From: Gimesia chilikensis
Lineage (GTDB): Bacteria > Planctomycetota > Planctomycetia > Planctomycetales > Planctomycetaceae
DNA length: 64,000 nucleotides
Assembly: GCF_008329715.1 (NCBI RefSeq)
Contig: NZ_VTSR01000032.1
Location: 124,001-188,000, forward strand
Direction of reading: 5' to 3'
The notes under the pieces were generated by a model that worked only from the letters and a program-made list of their open reading frames with translations, was not told the origin of the DNA and searched no databases. Each line of letters starts with the position of its first letter. The first letter of the stretch is position 1. Positions 45,390-54,832 of this stretch are shown here, in pieces. The position numbers were made by a program, and so were the translations under genes.

Positions 45390-46165
45390 AGTAATCTCCT
45401 GTTGGGTTGCTCATGTTCTCCAGCTGTGGAACAGTATTGCGTGTTAATGAAGTTTACATTTCGCAAAACAGCAGGTGCCAGACAGGAAAATGAACATTCG
45501 AGTCTGCACCAGTGCACTGTCCCATACAGCGGACTATTCGACTTGTGACAGGTGATTTGCAAAAAAGTTATGAAAAATAACAAAACACGGGGAAACAGAT
45601 TCCATCTCGACTGGATTGTCTGCGTACCTGTGTCTGCTTGAGAACTTACCTCCTGATATTAGTTCTTGCGTTTATAAGAATTGTGGTTCGATGGGTGCTG
45701 GAGGCGTATCAAAACCCCAAAGAACGCAACCGCTGCCTACACAGCGAGGGGGTGATACTTGCGTTCATTATGCTATTGCTATTCTTTGTCGTCAAGATGC
45801 TATCGTCCAATTGCACAGCAGGAATTCTTTTGGCTCTGGAATCATTCCTGACTGAGTAAACTCTCCAGGGCGATCAATGAAATGATTCCGGGTTGTCGTT
45901 CCAGGATGGGGGAGCTCCTGGTTATAAGCTGCTTAACCGGGTATTCCTGTGAGCTCTCTCAGCATCCGTTTTCTGCCAGGCATGTTTCGCTGAAAACAAT
46001 AACTGGATCGTGGTGCGACATTCTGTCGGACCAGGCAACTTGACTTCTGTTCAAACCAGGGGGATAATCGGAAATCATCAGCTCGGCTTATCACAGTTTG
46101 ACGGTTGCGGAGTCTTTAGAACGATGGGACACCTGCCAGAGATTCAGTCACTGGGAGTCTAGATA
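45390..46165. other. Intergenic region between divergent units
   Basis: Contains control regions for the minus-strand secreted-protein group and the plus-strand CHAT gene. A frame at 45638-45859 could encode a 73-residue protein with two hydrophobic helices, but it starts with TTG and has no ribosome binding site, so it is not called. Confidence 0.4.
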
Positions 46166-49100
46166 GTGCCTGCACCCCAAAAATATGCTTCCATGGGGGG
46201 AGGGGGGCTTGCTCTCCTGTTCTTGCTTTGTGCCTGGTTTGCTGGTTCCAGATGGGGACTGCCAACCGAACATCTACAGGCACAACAACCGGATCAGCCG
46301 CTTGTGGCACCACGGCCTGCGATCCTTTCTGATACCAGTTCAGCCAGGCAAAGGCGTCAGCTGCTGACGAAGATGGAAGCGGTCTGGCTGGAAGGGAACC
46401 TGACGGAAGCGATCGCGCTGGCTGAAAAGCTTTTTAGGCTCGAACAGAAAATCTTTGGTTCCGAGTCGGACGAGGCGGCGTGGCGACTTCGCGATCTTGC
46501 CAAATATTCGCTGGAAAACAACCAGGTTGATGCCGCATTACGGTACGCAACTCAGTCGTCGGAAATCATTGATCGCTTACATCAGACCGAGTCCTGGAAA
46601 ACTGAGGACGCCCTGCGTTTTCAACAGACTCTGGTTGCAATCTCCGACCTGCCGCTCACAAAACGCATGAAGTTTCTGAATGCAGAACGGGACTTCTTAA
46701 ATGGTTTGCTGGAGAATGACTATCGTGCCGCATTGGAGGCGAATCTTCTGCGGGCCGGCGTGCTGCTGGAACTGCTGGGAGATCGCCATCTCAGTGTGAT
46801 CGAAGCTTTGCTGAGAAGCCAGGAGCTGTTGGTTGTCATGAACGACCCGAGTTCCTCAATCACACAAATTCAGCGGCTCGATCAACTGATACCACAGGTC
46901 ACGAAGACTCCGCATCCCGTGCATGCGTACTTACATAAGGTCTGGGCCGACCAGGCACTGCATGGTGGGGCTACGGATCTTGCTGACGAACACTTCCGCA
47001 AATCCGTAAAATTCTACGAGCAGTCGAAAGTGGATTTCCTGCCGGATTATGCAATCACACTTAACAATTTCGGTTTGTTTCTGATACGAACCGGCCGGTT
47101 TGACGAAGCCCATCATGTTCTAAAGAAAGCCTGCAGTCTTTTGAGAAATCGCGTCGGGCTTATCAATTCCCAGACGCAACTGCTGGAGTACAACCTGATC
47201 AGTCTCGAACAATATCTCAGTCAGCAGGCGTTGCCTGAGCATAACTGGGATACTGCAGAGCGCTATCTCGAGAACAGCCTTGCTACTTTGAAACAGATTG
47301 AATCCGATACCGGAAAGAGCCAGTACCAGATACGGGACGTTGAGTGGGACCTGAAGGTTTTGCGGCGGTGTCGAACGATGAATCAAGCTTCATTACAGGA
47401 AATGGACCGTTGCCTGGCTCTGAAATCACAGATTGATACGAACACAATCCCGGGTGACGAAGCCGCAGCGCTGGCACTGAGTCGTGAGTATCGTGATCTG
47501 GTTCAGAAGTTGTTCGGGGCGAATACTCCGTCAACGGTACGTGCTGATTTTCAGGTCGCAAAACAGACGAATGATCGCGATGCCAAACTCACGCTCTACA
47601 GATCACTTCTCGAGCCAATGCGCGCGGTGGTGGGAGATGACCATCCGGCGTACGCAGAACTTCTCATCGAAATTGCCGACTGGACTGAGCCGGCTTCTGA
47701 ACAGACACTGAAACAGGCAGAGACCGCTACCGGGATTTACGAGCAAAATTCCTGGCACCAGACCCCGGAATATGCTCGTGCCCTGCGAATCGTTGGTCGG
47801 ATTCGAAATACACTGCGCCGGGATGACGCCATCGAGTCACTGCTCAAAGCCGAAGGTGTCTTGAAAGAACAGCGTCTCACCAGTGGTATCGATTATCTTA
47901 TCACGTTAAACGAGCTTCTGTTCTATTACCGCAATCACGATCAGCTGATCGAAGCGATTCCTTATTGTCAAACTGCAGAAGAGTTGGCGCGGCAGCTGCT
48001 GAAAGTCGATCGAGGTCTTGCCGCCCAAACCTGTAACCAGGTTGCGACGATCTACGAAACTCTGGGACGGACCGATGAGGCGCTTCAGAACTATTTGCGA
48101 GCAGTGAATATTTTCGATGAACTTGCAGGTCCGCCAAGCCGCGCCCAACTGATCACATTGAAGAACGTCGCGGGACTTTATCGCAGGCAGCGGCAATACG
48201 TGTCCGCGGAAGACTTCTTTCGGCGATTTCTGAAAATGGTCGAAACACCCGGTTTGTACGATAGGGGATTACAGGTCGATGCTGTATTGGGTCTCACCTC
48301 CATGTACCAGGAACAGGAACGATACCAGGAAGCACGCAGCCTGCTCGGCCAGTTGGATCAGTCTCTACAGCAGGATGAAAAAATCTCGACGCTCTGGTGT
48401 AATATTCGACTGGCACAGATCTCGCTTGAGCAGTCAGACGAAAAATCAGACAAAGCTGTTGCGCTGTTTGAGGAATTATGGAATGTGCTCGCAACAGGTA
48501 CCTTTCCACCGCAATCAGAGTCGACGTTGCAGAAGGATCAGTCCCCCCAATCGACGCTGGAACGTCCGCAAATTTACAGGGAACGGGAGTGGTTGAGATT
48601 TCTCCAGCAAGTGAAGGGGATTAGCGGTCAGTTTTCGGATCCGGCGCCTTACCTGCATGTGCTGAAAGTCATAAGGGATCACGCCCGGGAATGGGATCAA
48701 AATGAACCGTGGCATCTGGCCGACGCGGAGAATGAATTACGTGAGGCACGAAAATATGCGGACCTGTCTCCCGAAGCTCGTCTGAGATTGAAAGAGGCAG
48801 AGGAGTGGGAGTCAAAGGCCCTGGATCAGTCCGGCAGCGAAGCAACGGCAGATCGGCTTTCGCTGCTGGAAAAAGTGCTGGCGACTCAGACTGAGATTCT
48901 GGGACGCAAACACCGGGCTGTCGCGACCACCTGTCTGGAGTTCGCCCAGCTCCAGAGAAAATCCGGACGGATCAGCGGCGCGATGGACTCTTATCGTGAG
49001 GCAGTCCGGATTCGATCCGAACTGCTGGGCGATCGACATGCGGAGACTGCGGAAGCCAAATCGGAGGCTGCACTCGGTGCAATGGCAGCCGGAGATGTTC

Positions 49101-51706
49101 AACAGGCGCAGCGATGGTTGTCCGAGGCGATCAAAACTCAAACGGAAATTCTGGGGGAGAACGCCCCGGCTCTGGCAGAGAGCTATCATCGGCTGGTGAA
49201 GTATTACATTTATCAGGGACAGCATGCCGAAGCGCTGGAACTGGCGCAATCCACCTGTCAACGATATGAAGCCGTGTTCGGTAAGATGAGTCTGAAGAAT
49301 GCCGAGGCCCTGAAGACACTTTCTTCCGTTTATTCAGCTCTCGGAAATGACATGCAGGCCATTTATCCTTTGCTGGAATCCATGGAGATTGTGAGTGGCC
49401 TGGACGTTGATTCGCGTGCAGAAACGGAGTTCACCCTGGCTGCTGGCTGGCAACTTCTGCAGTTTCCACTCTCGCATGCGCTCCTGCAGGAAGTTGTCGA
49501 TGAATTTGTGGCGAAACTGAAGATGACAGATCCCGATTCAAAGGACTATGCGAATGCACTTGAACTTCGAGGGATGTTGAGTTTTAACCAGAAAAAGTAT
49601 GAGGAAGCTGAGACATACTTTCAGCAATCACTCCAGATCTACAGGAAGTTTTTCGAAAATCCCAATCATCCACAGATATCAGAGCTCCTGAATAATCTTG
49701 GAGCGGTCGCCCTGAATCGGGGAAAACTGGAGCAGGCAGAGCAGTATCTGGAGCAGGCTTTCAGCTCCAGATTGGAGAACACTGTCACGGGGAACGAAAT
49801 CCAGTTTCTGATTTTCTACAATCTCGCGGAAGTGAAGGCGCGCCTGGGGAAATCCGCTACCGCTCTGAAATATCTGACACGCTGTTTTGAAATCGATGAA
49901 CGTTCTCTCATGACAAATCTGCTGCTCAGACCGGAAGCAGCACTGACCAAGCTCTTGAATAACCGGTTTAATCTCTATTCACTGCTCGTGACTCTGCAAC
50001 TCTCGGGGCAGCTGCCCGAGGATTCCGTTTCAGACGTGTTTTCCCGTATTCTGGGACGCAAGGGACTGGCATTGGACATCGCCTGCCAGATGAATGCGGC
50101 TCAGAACGCATTGATTCACGATGCCGGCACCGCCAGTAAACTCCAGGAAATCCAGCAGCTGCGGATCTGGCTGGCAGAGTCCAGCGTGACCGGAGAGGAG
50201 TTCGAGAAGCAGCAGGTTTCCAATGACGGCGAGAAATTTGTACCGAACCGTCAGACCAAAGCTGTGCTCCGAATTCAGGAACTGCAGGAACAGGTTGCCC
50301 TCGCAATCCGGGAGGCCGGTCTGCAACTGCAATTGACGGGCGTCGATGTCGAAGAGATTCGCGGGAGACTGGCTCCTGACAGTGCGTTAATCGAGTTTGT
50401 TGTCAGCGGCCTGATCGATCTGAAAAACCCGACTTCGCGCGCAGGGGACGACCCGCATCTACTTGCTTTTTATCTGCCATCCGATGCAAAGCGGGCCTGC
50501 CGTCTCGTCGATCTGGGGCGAATCAGGGATATCAACGATCAGATTGAAAAACTTCGGGGGCATATCGAACGCGTTCCCCGTTCGCTCCGTTTCATGTCGG
50601 AAGACGAATTGGAGTCTCAATATCAGGAATTGAGTTCCCAGCTCTATCGCAGCCTGCTGCAGCCTTTTGATGAAGAACTGTCGAAACTCGACCACCTCGT
50701 GATCGCCCCGGATGGACAACTTCATTTTATTCCGTTTGCTGCGCTGACACGTGCGAATGGTCACTATCTGGTTGAGGACCTGGCCATCAGCTATGTCTCT
50801 TCCGGGCGGGATCTGCTCCGTGAGAAAGCAACGCCCGGCCGTGGTACTCTGGTGCTCGCCGACCCGGATTATGATGCGACCCGCGAACAGCGGATCTCGC
50901 AGGCGAAAACACTCGGCATTGATTTGTCGGATCATCAGAAATTTGCGTTGCGAGGTGCCGACCAGACGGAACTGAGATCGCTCCGCTGGAGGCCTTTACC
51001 GGGAGCTCGGAAAGAAGCCGCGTCTGTTCAGACTCACCTGGATGGTTCCATTTACGCTCCCGTGCAGGTCTTTTACGGAGGGGACGCAGCTGAAGACGTC
51101 TTTAAAACGGTGGTCTCTCCCCGGATTGTCCACATCGCGACTCATGGATTTTATCTCCCACTGGAATATGCCGGAGCGTATAACGAGAGTCGGTCGGTTC
51201 AGAGATCGTCCGGTTCGGCTCTGGGAAGGTTGCGATATGTCGACAATCCGCTGTTGCGATCCGGGCTTGTGCTCGCGGGAGCCAATCAGCTGGCAACGAG
51301 CAGCGAGAAGCGAGGCGTCAATCTTGAGGACGGCTGGCTGACTGCCCAGGAAATCTCATCGATGGATTTTCGTAATACGGAACTGGTTGTGCTGAGTGCT
51401 TGCGAAAGCGGTCTGGGAGATTCTGAACTGGGGAATGGGGTGCGGGGATTACAGCGGGCGTTTATCGTGGCTGGAGCGCATAGCCTGTTGACGAGTATGT
51501 TCGAAGTCCCAGACAAAGAGACGCGCGAACTGATGGATTCGTTTTATGAAAAATTCGTTCAATCAGGCGATCAGGTCAAATCCATGCAAGCGGCCCAGCA
51601 AAAACTCATTTTGCAGCGAAGGGAGGAAAGTGATGCCGCCCACCCCTTCTTCTGGGCAAGTTTCTTTATCGTGGGACAGCCAGAAAAAACTCCCGCCGGC
51701 AAGTAA
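46166..51706 (+). CDS. Giant TPR-CHAT protein (caspase-like peptidase domain)
   Basis: An 1846-residue protein. The N-terminal hydrophobic segment (GGGLALLFLLCAWFAGSRW) is a signal anchor or signal peptide. Residues about 60-1300 are mostly tetratricopeptide-type helical hairpins, with classical units such as EALQNYLRAVNIFDEL, AEDFFRRFLKMV, EAETYFQQSLQIYRKFF and AEQYLEQAF. Residues about 1450-1840 form a CHAT domain with the His/Cys dyad at IVHIATHGF (His1660) and LVVLSACESG (Cys1746), and the HPFFWASFFIVG end motif. CHAT peptidases cleave partner proteins, often after TPR-mediated recognition. The start GTG 46166 has GGGAG 8 bases upstream; ATG 46193 is an alternative. The target is unknown. 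Confidence 0.9.
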   Translation: MPAPQKYASMGGGGLALLFLLCAWFAGSRWGLPTEHLQAQQPDQPLVAPRPAILSDTSSARQRRQLLTKMEAVWLEGNLTEAIALAEKLFRLEQKIFGSESDEAAWRLRDLAKYSLENNQVDAALRYATQSSEIIDRLHQTESWKTEDALRFQQTLVAISDLPLTKRMKFLNAERDFLNGLLENDYRAALEANLLRAGVLLELLGDRHLSVIEALLRSQELLVVMNDPSSSITQIQRLDQLIPQVTKTPHPVHAYLHKVWADQALHGGATDLADEHFRKSVKFYEQSKVDFLPDYAITLNNFGLFLIRTGRFDEAHHVLKKACSLLRNRVGLINSQTQLLEYNLISLEQYLSQQALPEHNWDTAERYLENSLATLKQIESDTGKSQYQIRDVEWDLKVLRRCRTMNQASLQEMDRCLALKSQIDTNTIPGDEAAALALSREYRDLVQKLFGANTPSTVRADFQVAKQTNDRDAKLTLYRSLLEPMRAVVGDDHPAYAELLIEIADWTEPASEQTLKQAETATGIYEQNSWHQTPEYARALRIVGRIRNTLRRDDAIESLLKAEGVLKEQRLTSGIDYLITLNELLFYYRNHDQLIEAIPYCQTAEELARQLLKVDRGLAAQTCNQVATIYETLGRTDEALQNYLRAVNIFDELAGPPSRAQLITLKNVAGLYRRQRQYVSAEDFFRRFLKMVETPGLYDRGLQVDAVLGLTSMYQEQERYQEARSLLGQLDQSLQQDEKISTLWCNIRLAQISLEQSDEKSDKAVALFEELWNVLATGTFPPQSESTLQKDQSPQSTLERPQIYREREWLRFLQQVKGISGQFSDPAPYLHVLKVIRDHAREWDQNEPWHLADAENELREARKYADLSPEARLRLKEAEEWESKALDQSGSEATADRLSLLEKVLATQTEILGRKHRAVATTCLEFAQLQRKSGRISGAMDSYREAVRIRSELLGDRHAETAEAKSEAALGAMAAGDVQQAQRWLSEAIKTQTEILGENAPALAESYHRLVKYYIYQGQHAEALELAQSTCQRYEAVFGKMSLKNAEALKTLSSVYSALGNDMQAIYPLLESMEIVSGLDVDSRAETEFTLAAGWQLLQFPLSHALLQEVVDEFVAKLKMTDPDSKDYANALELRGMLSFNQKKYEEAETYFQQSLQIYRKFFENPNHPQISELLNNLGAVALNRGKLEQAEQYLEQAFSSRLENTVTGNEIQFLIFYNLAEVKARLGKSATALKYLTRCFEIDERSLMTNLLLRPEAALTKLLNNRFNLYSLLVTLQLSGQLPEDSVSDVFSRILGRKGLALDIACQMNAAQNALIHDAGTASKLQEIQQLRIWLAESSVTGEEFEKQQVSNDGEKFVPNRQTKAVLRIQELQEQVALAIREAGLQLQLTGVDVEEIRGRLAPDSALIEFVVSGLIDLKNPTSRAGDDPHLLAFYLPSDAKRACRLVDLGRIRDINDQIEKLRGHIERVPRSLRFMSEDELESQYQELSSQLYRSLLQPFDEELSKLDHLVIAPDGQLHFIPFAALTRANGHYLVEDLAISYVSSGRDLLREKATPGRGTLVLADPDYDATREQRISQAKTLGIDLSDHQKFALRGADQTELRSLRWRPLPGARKEAASVQTHLDGSIYAPVQVFYGGDAAEDVFKTVVSPRIVHIATHGFYLPLEYAGAYNESRSVQRSSGSALGRLRYVDNPLLRSGLVLAGANQLATSSEKRGVNLEDGWLTAQEISSMDFRNTELVVLSACESGLGDSELGNGVRGLQRAFIVAGAHSLLTSMFEVPDKETRELMDSFYEKFVQSGDQVKSMQAAQQKLILQRREESDAAHPFFWASFFIVGQPEKTPAGK

Positions 51707-51730
51707 TTCTGAGAAGTTGAGATCAGATAA

Positions 51731-51768
51731 AAAAACAGCCACCTGCGAAAGTCGCAAGTGGCTGTTTT
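51731..51768. terminator. Bidirectional terminator after CHAT gene
   Basis: Stem AAACAGCCACCTGCGA / TCGCAAGTGGCTGTTT (one mismatch) with a 3-base loop, flanked by A5 and T5. Its core is similar to the hairpin at 7515-7557. Confidence 0.85.
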
Positions 51769-51810
51769 TCATAACCGGGGCAGTTCAGCAGAGAATATTT
51801 CAGAACACAA

Positions 51811-51845
51811 AAAAAGCCCCCGTTCACAAGGAACGAGGGCTTTCC
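51811..51845 (-). terminator. Intrinsic terminator of paralogue 2
   Basis: On the minus strand, GCCCTCGTTC / GAACGGGGGC with a 5-base loop and T7. It shares the stem sequence of the terminator at 37415-37449. Confidence 0.88.
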
Positions 51846-51869
51846 ACAACCAACCTCTTTCATCCAGCC

Positions 51870-52931
51870 TTACGATGCTTTCTGGAAAGCCATGGTGGTT
51901 CCGTCGGCAACCATCTGCACATACAGGACACCATTTTCAAACCAGAACTTTGACTGTTCCACACCATCGCCGGTGCTGACGACCAGTGTGTTACCGTTGA
52001 TTCTGTACGTTCCATTGTCGGAGTCATATTTCTGCTGGCCATTGGAGTCGACAGCCATTACTTCCATCGCAAACTCGCCTTGAGCACTGAAGGCGACGGC
52101 GATCTGAATCTGTACCCCGTTCAAGACATCCTGCAGATACCATTTTCCGACGAGCGGGTTCGACTGCTGCTGGGGAGGTGTGTATCCACCATTTCCCTGA
52201 GACTGACCACCATTGAAGCCACCCTGCTGTCCACCCCACTGGAGGCCACCTTGCTGCCCGCCATTGTGACCACCCTGAACAGGAGGCACTGGTGCAGTTG
52301 GTTTGTGGCTGGCAGTGCGGTGAGGCATGCCACCCTGTGGTGCGTTTGAAGCTGTCAGGTGGACGAGTTCCTGAGGCATTGTTTTCGCCTGCAGATAAGC
52401 CACATCCATCTTGCCGTCGTACTTCAGGATCACAGCGGGAGAACCGACCAGCGAATCCTTATCACGGGAAGGTACCTGGGGGTAGGCAATTTGAACCTTG
52501 GTGGCATTTTTGAGTAGAGCGAAGGTCAGGATAATCCGACGTTCCGTATCGACGATCCACCCTGGCATCACCATATGTTTGCCATCAGCGTAGAACACGA
52601 TGACGTGAACCACGGCCTGCTCAATTGAGCCGGCGATGTTCTGAGGTACCGTGCCCCCCATCAGGGCTGATGGGTTCGATGCAGGGGGTTGAGCAGTGGG
52701 AGTTTGCGGAGCAGGTCGATTGGCTGGTGCTGCTGATCCCTGCTGTGCCCCCTTGCCAGGATAATCAAGTCCCCACTCCTCATACTCTGAAGCACGAGAG
52801 ACCGGATCAGCTGCGACAGCGAAACCAGATCCGCCCAGCGTGTTGAAAGCAAGGGCTCCGCAGAGCAGGCTTTTTACCAGTGTTTTGTTGCAGAATTCAC
52901 GAAACAGTTTTGTGTTGATGTTGAAGGTCAT
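51870..52931 (-). CDS. Secreted degenerate trypsin-like protein (paralogue 2)
   Basis: A 353-residue protein nearly collinear with the one at 36331-37389. It has the same signal peptide type (LCGALAFNTLGGSGFAVAAD), the same VHVIVFYADGKHMVMPGWIV segment without a catalytic histidine motif, a Gly/Gln-rich linker (GGHNGGQQGGLQWGGQQ) that is longer than in the partner, and the C-terminal NPLVGKWYLQDVLNGVQIQI domain. The ATG at 52931 is chosen because GGAGCC precedes it and it aligns with the paralogue start; the frame is open to 53042 only through the conserved leader. The function is unknown. Confidence 0.8.
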   Translation of the reverse strand: MTFNINTKLFREFCNKTLVKSLLCGALAFNTLGGSGFAVAADPVSRASEYEEWGLDYPGKGAQQGSAAPANRPAPQTPTAQPPASNPSALMGGTVPQNIAGSIEQAVVHVIVFYADGKHMVMPGWIVDTERRIILTFALLKNATKVQIAYPQVPSRDKDSLVGSPAVILKYDGKMDVAYLQAKTMPQELVHLTASNAPQGGMPHRTASHKPTAPVPPVQGGHNGGQQGGLQWGGQQGGFNGGQSQGNGGYTPPQQQSNPLVGKWYLQDVLNGVQIQIAVAFSAQGEFAMEVMAVDSNGQQKYDSDNGTYRINGNTLVVSTGDGVEQSKFWFENGVLYVQMVADGTTMAFQKAS

Positions 52932-53063
52932 GTCAGGCTCCAGAAGAAAAAGGTTTGTGTTGTTTTGTGGTTGCTCTCGTTGAGACAATTCCCTTACAGG
53001 CCCCCCTCTGAGTTGTGACACTCCCGACGACTTTTTTTTCATTTTCCTGATGAATTGAGCCCG
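52932..53063 (-). promoter_or_regulatory. Conserved leader of the paralogue at 52931
   Basis: Minus-strand counterpart of 36204-36330: GGGCTCAA, CATCAGGAAAA, CACAACTCAGAGGGGGGCCT followed by GTAAGGGAATTGTCTCAACG, and the CTGGAGCCTGAC before ATG. Conservation this far upstream of coding sequence points to shared transcriptional or post-transcriptional control. Confidence 0.65.
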
Positions 53064-53593
53064 TTACGCGGCAAAAATACCCCGGATTCGTTCCCAAAAC
53101 ACCCCAGTTCTGCGCCTGGGGAAAGCCGTATCTCCATATGTGAAAAATACTTACAGTGCAAGGGGGGGGGGCCGGACGAACTTCATCCTCAAAATATTGC
53201 ATGTGTTTTCTGGAGAACTTCCAGCACCTGCCACTTTGCAGGAGACGAAGTTGTTAATCGAATACGGGAGAAGAGTAGAGAGTGCGGTCAGGCAGCGACG
53301 TTCGCCGGGCGATTAAGCAACGGTCCTGGAAGCTGGCAAAGAAAGGATAGAGATCGCCACCCGGAAACGATAAGCTAACGTATAGCATCCGTGCGGGCCG
53401 GTCAGACTTCGCGCAACCCGTTAATGCTTATTCGGGCCGATTTTTGATATCACACAGATGGCTCGCATCAACTCATCATTGATAGCGGCTTGGTCGATCA
53501 ATTCAGACAGACAGTTATGGAACCTTTCACGGATTGAGACTGTGTCCCGTTTTACTGCGATGTCTCCTGTGATTCAGAATTTGAAAGAACAGA
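53064..53593. other. Intergenic region with a G10 tract
   Basis: No gene is supported. A run of ten G bases occurs at 53162-53171. The promoter of the following gene should lie near 53500-53590, but no boxes were recognised. Confidence 0.45.
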
Positions 53594-54349
53594 ATGAAAA
53601 AGTATGTCCCTCAAGCAATCGTGATCGGTTTTGTGATACTCGCACTCGTGCGTTTCGGCGTGCGGCACGGTTTTCAGTTCGGACCTACGAATGGGGAAGT
53701 GATTGAGCAATATCAATCTCAGTTTGAGCCGCTGCATTCGACGTTGAAAGATGTCGTCACTCGTATTGATGGGCTTCCTCCGGTGGAAGAAACGAAACTC
53801 GATCTCACGCTGGATCCCAAACCGACATTGATTGTGGGGGATGCGGAACGAACCAATACCTCAATGATCTCTTTAATTTATCTGAAAACTTATCAAACGC
53901 CTGATGTGACTGGATCGAGTGACCTGACGGCGGGAGACTACGGGCATCAGCGTTTTTCCATCAATGGAGATGATTTTCAACATACGATTGCCTGGATGGG
54001 CGATGAAAATCCCCTGGTTTCTTCCGCGCTCAAGAGAGATGGATCCGATATGGAAAAAATGCTCAAAAAGACTTTGGCGCTGGAGTATCTGATCGTCGGC
54101 CGCAACGGAGAGATGAAGCCGAGCATGTATGACGAACACGGTCGACCGACGGAAGATCTACCCTGTGAAGTCTTTCTGGTCAGCCTCAAAACTGGAGAAA
54201 TCGTAGGACAGGCACCACTGTTATTGCCACCCACAGCGCGACCTGGAGGCAGCATGGGGCCGGGGGAAATTGTCAAGGAGGTCGTTCGTCAGATCGGTGA
54301 GGCGTGGGATCAGGGAGCTATAATTAAGTGGCAAGAGCCAGCACCTTAG
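53594..54349 (+). CDS. Membrane-anchored protein of unknown function
   Basis: A 251-residue protein with an N-terminal helix (QAIVIGFVILALVRFGV) acting as an anchor or signal, and a soluble domain of about 220 residues outside the cytoplasm. The domain contains DGLPPVEETKLDLTLDPKPT, a TLALEYLIVGRN strand and LPCEVFLVSLKTGEIVGQAP. No family was recognised and no catalytic motif stands out. GAAAGAAC precedes the ATG. It is followed by about 480 noncoding bases, so it is probably monocistronic. Confidence 0.72.
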   Translation: MKKYVPQAIVIGFVILALVRFGVRHGFQFGPTNGEVIEQYQSQFEPLHSTLKDVVTRIDGLPPVEETKLDLTLDPKPTLIVGDAERTNTSMISLIYLKTYQTPDVTGSSDLTAGDYGHQRFSINGDDFQHTIAWMGDENPLVSSALKRDGSDMEKMLKKTLALEYLIVGRNGEMKPSMYDEHGRPTEDLPCEVFLVSLKTGEIVGQAPLLLPPTARPGGSMGPGEIVKEVVRQIGEAWDQGAIIKWQEPAP

Positions 54350-54572
54350 CGATCATCGTCTGGTATCCCGGATCTGACAAAAATTCTCAATCAAGCTGCG
54401 TGTCAACGGTCAGAGTGTCCGAGACTAAGTGACTCAACTGGAAGAATGAATGGACGGCTGCTTCTACCGGTAGCGCTATGACGTTCGATGACGGCATTCT
54501 CGTGCGTGCGTGAGCGTCCTTTGAGCATAAAGGAAAACCAACCGGTGCAGCTAACATGGGACACCGTCAGGT
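54350..54572. other. Intergenic region
   Basis: No gene or regulatory site was recognised between the membrane-anchored protein and repeat family 1, copy A. Confidence 0.4.
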
Positions 54573-54795
54573 GTGAATCTAGGCTTCTCCCTCACCTCTG
54601 GAAACAGTTTCAGTTCAGGTTGACGGTTTTCATCTACGGCGTTGCGTTGCCTTTTCATACAATGACGCGTCTGGATGCTGGAACTGAGTGGTAGATCACA
54701 TCGGAGGAATATGGTGCCTGTGGGAGTCTGGATCAAAGGTAACGTCGCCAGACTGGCTGCCCTCAGTTTTGACAGGGGGCAGTTTCTGACCTCAT
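54573..54795 (+). repeat. Dispersed repeat family 1, copy A
   Basis: About 220 bases running from GTGAATCTAGGCTTCTCCCT to a GACAGGGGGCAGTTTCTGAC end, directly repeated at 60320-60542 with scattered substitutions. The best conserved part is the central GTTGCGTTGCCTTTTCATAC, ATGACGCGTCTGG and TCTGGATCAAAGG block. Short frames in both copies do not look coding. It lies 38 bases upstream of an ECF sigma gene here. Confidence 0.8.
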
Positions 54796-54832
54796 ATTTA
54801 CATACGTATTTCCAGGCGGTATTTTATAATGC

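Noticed and set aside
45638-45859. Possible 73-residue two-helix membrane protein
   Set aside because: TTG start, no ribosome binding site, and overlapping hydrophobic frames in a T-rich region; likely chance.
54488-54694. Short frame inside repeat family 1 copy A, with a similar frame at 60200-60442
   Set aside because: The two translations agree only where the DNA repeat agrees, their N-termini are unrelated, and substitutions do not favour third positions by eye; treated as noncoding repeat.
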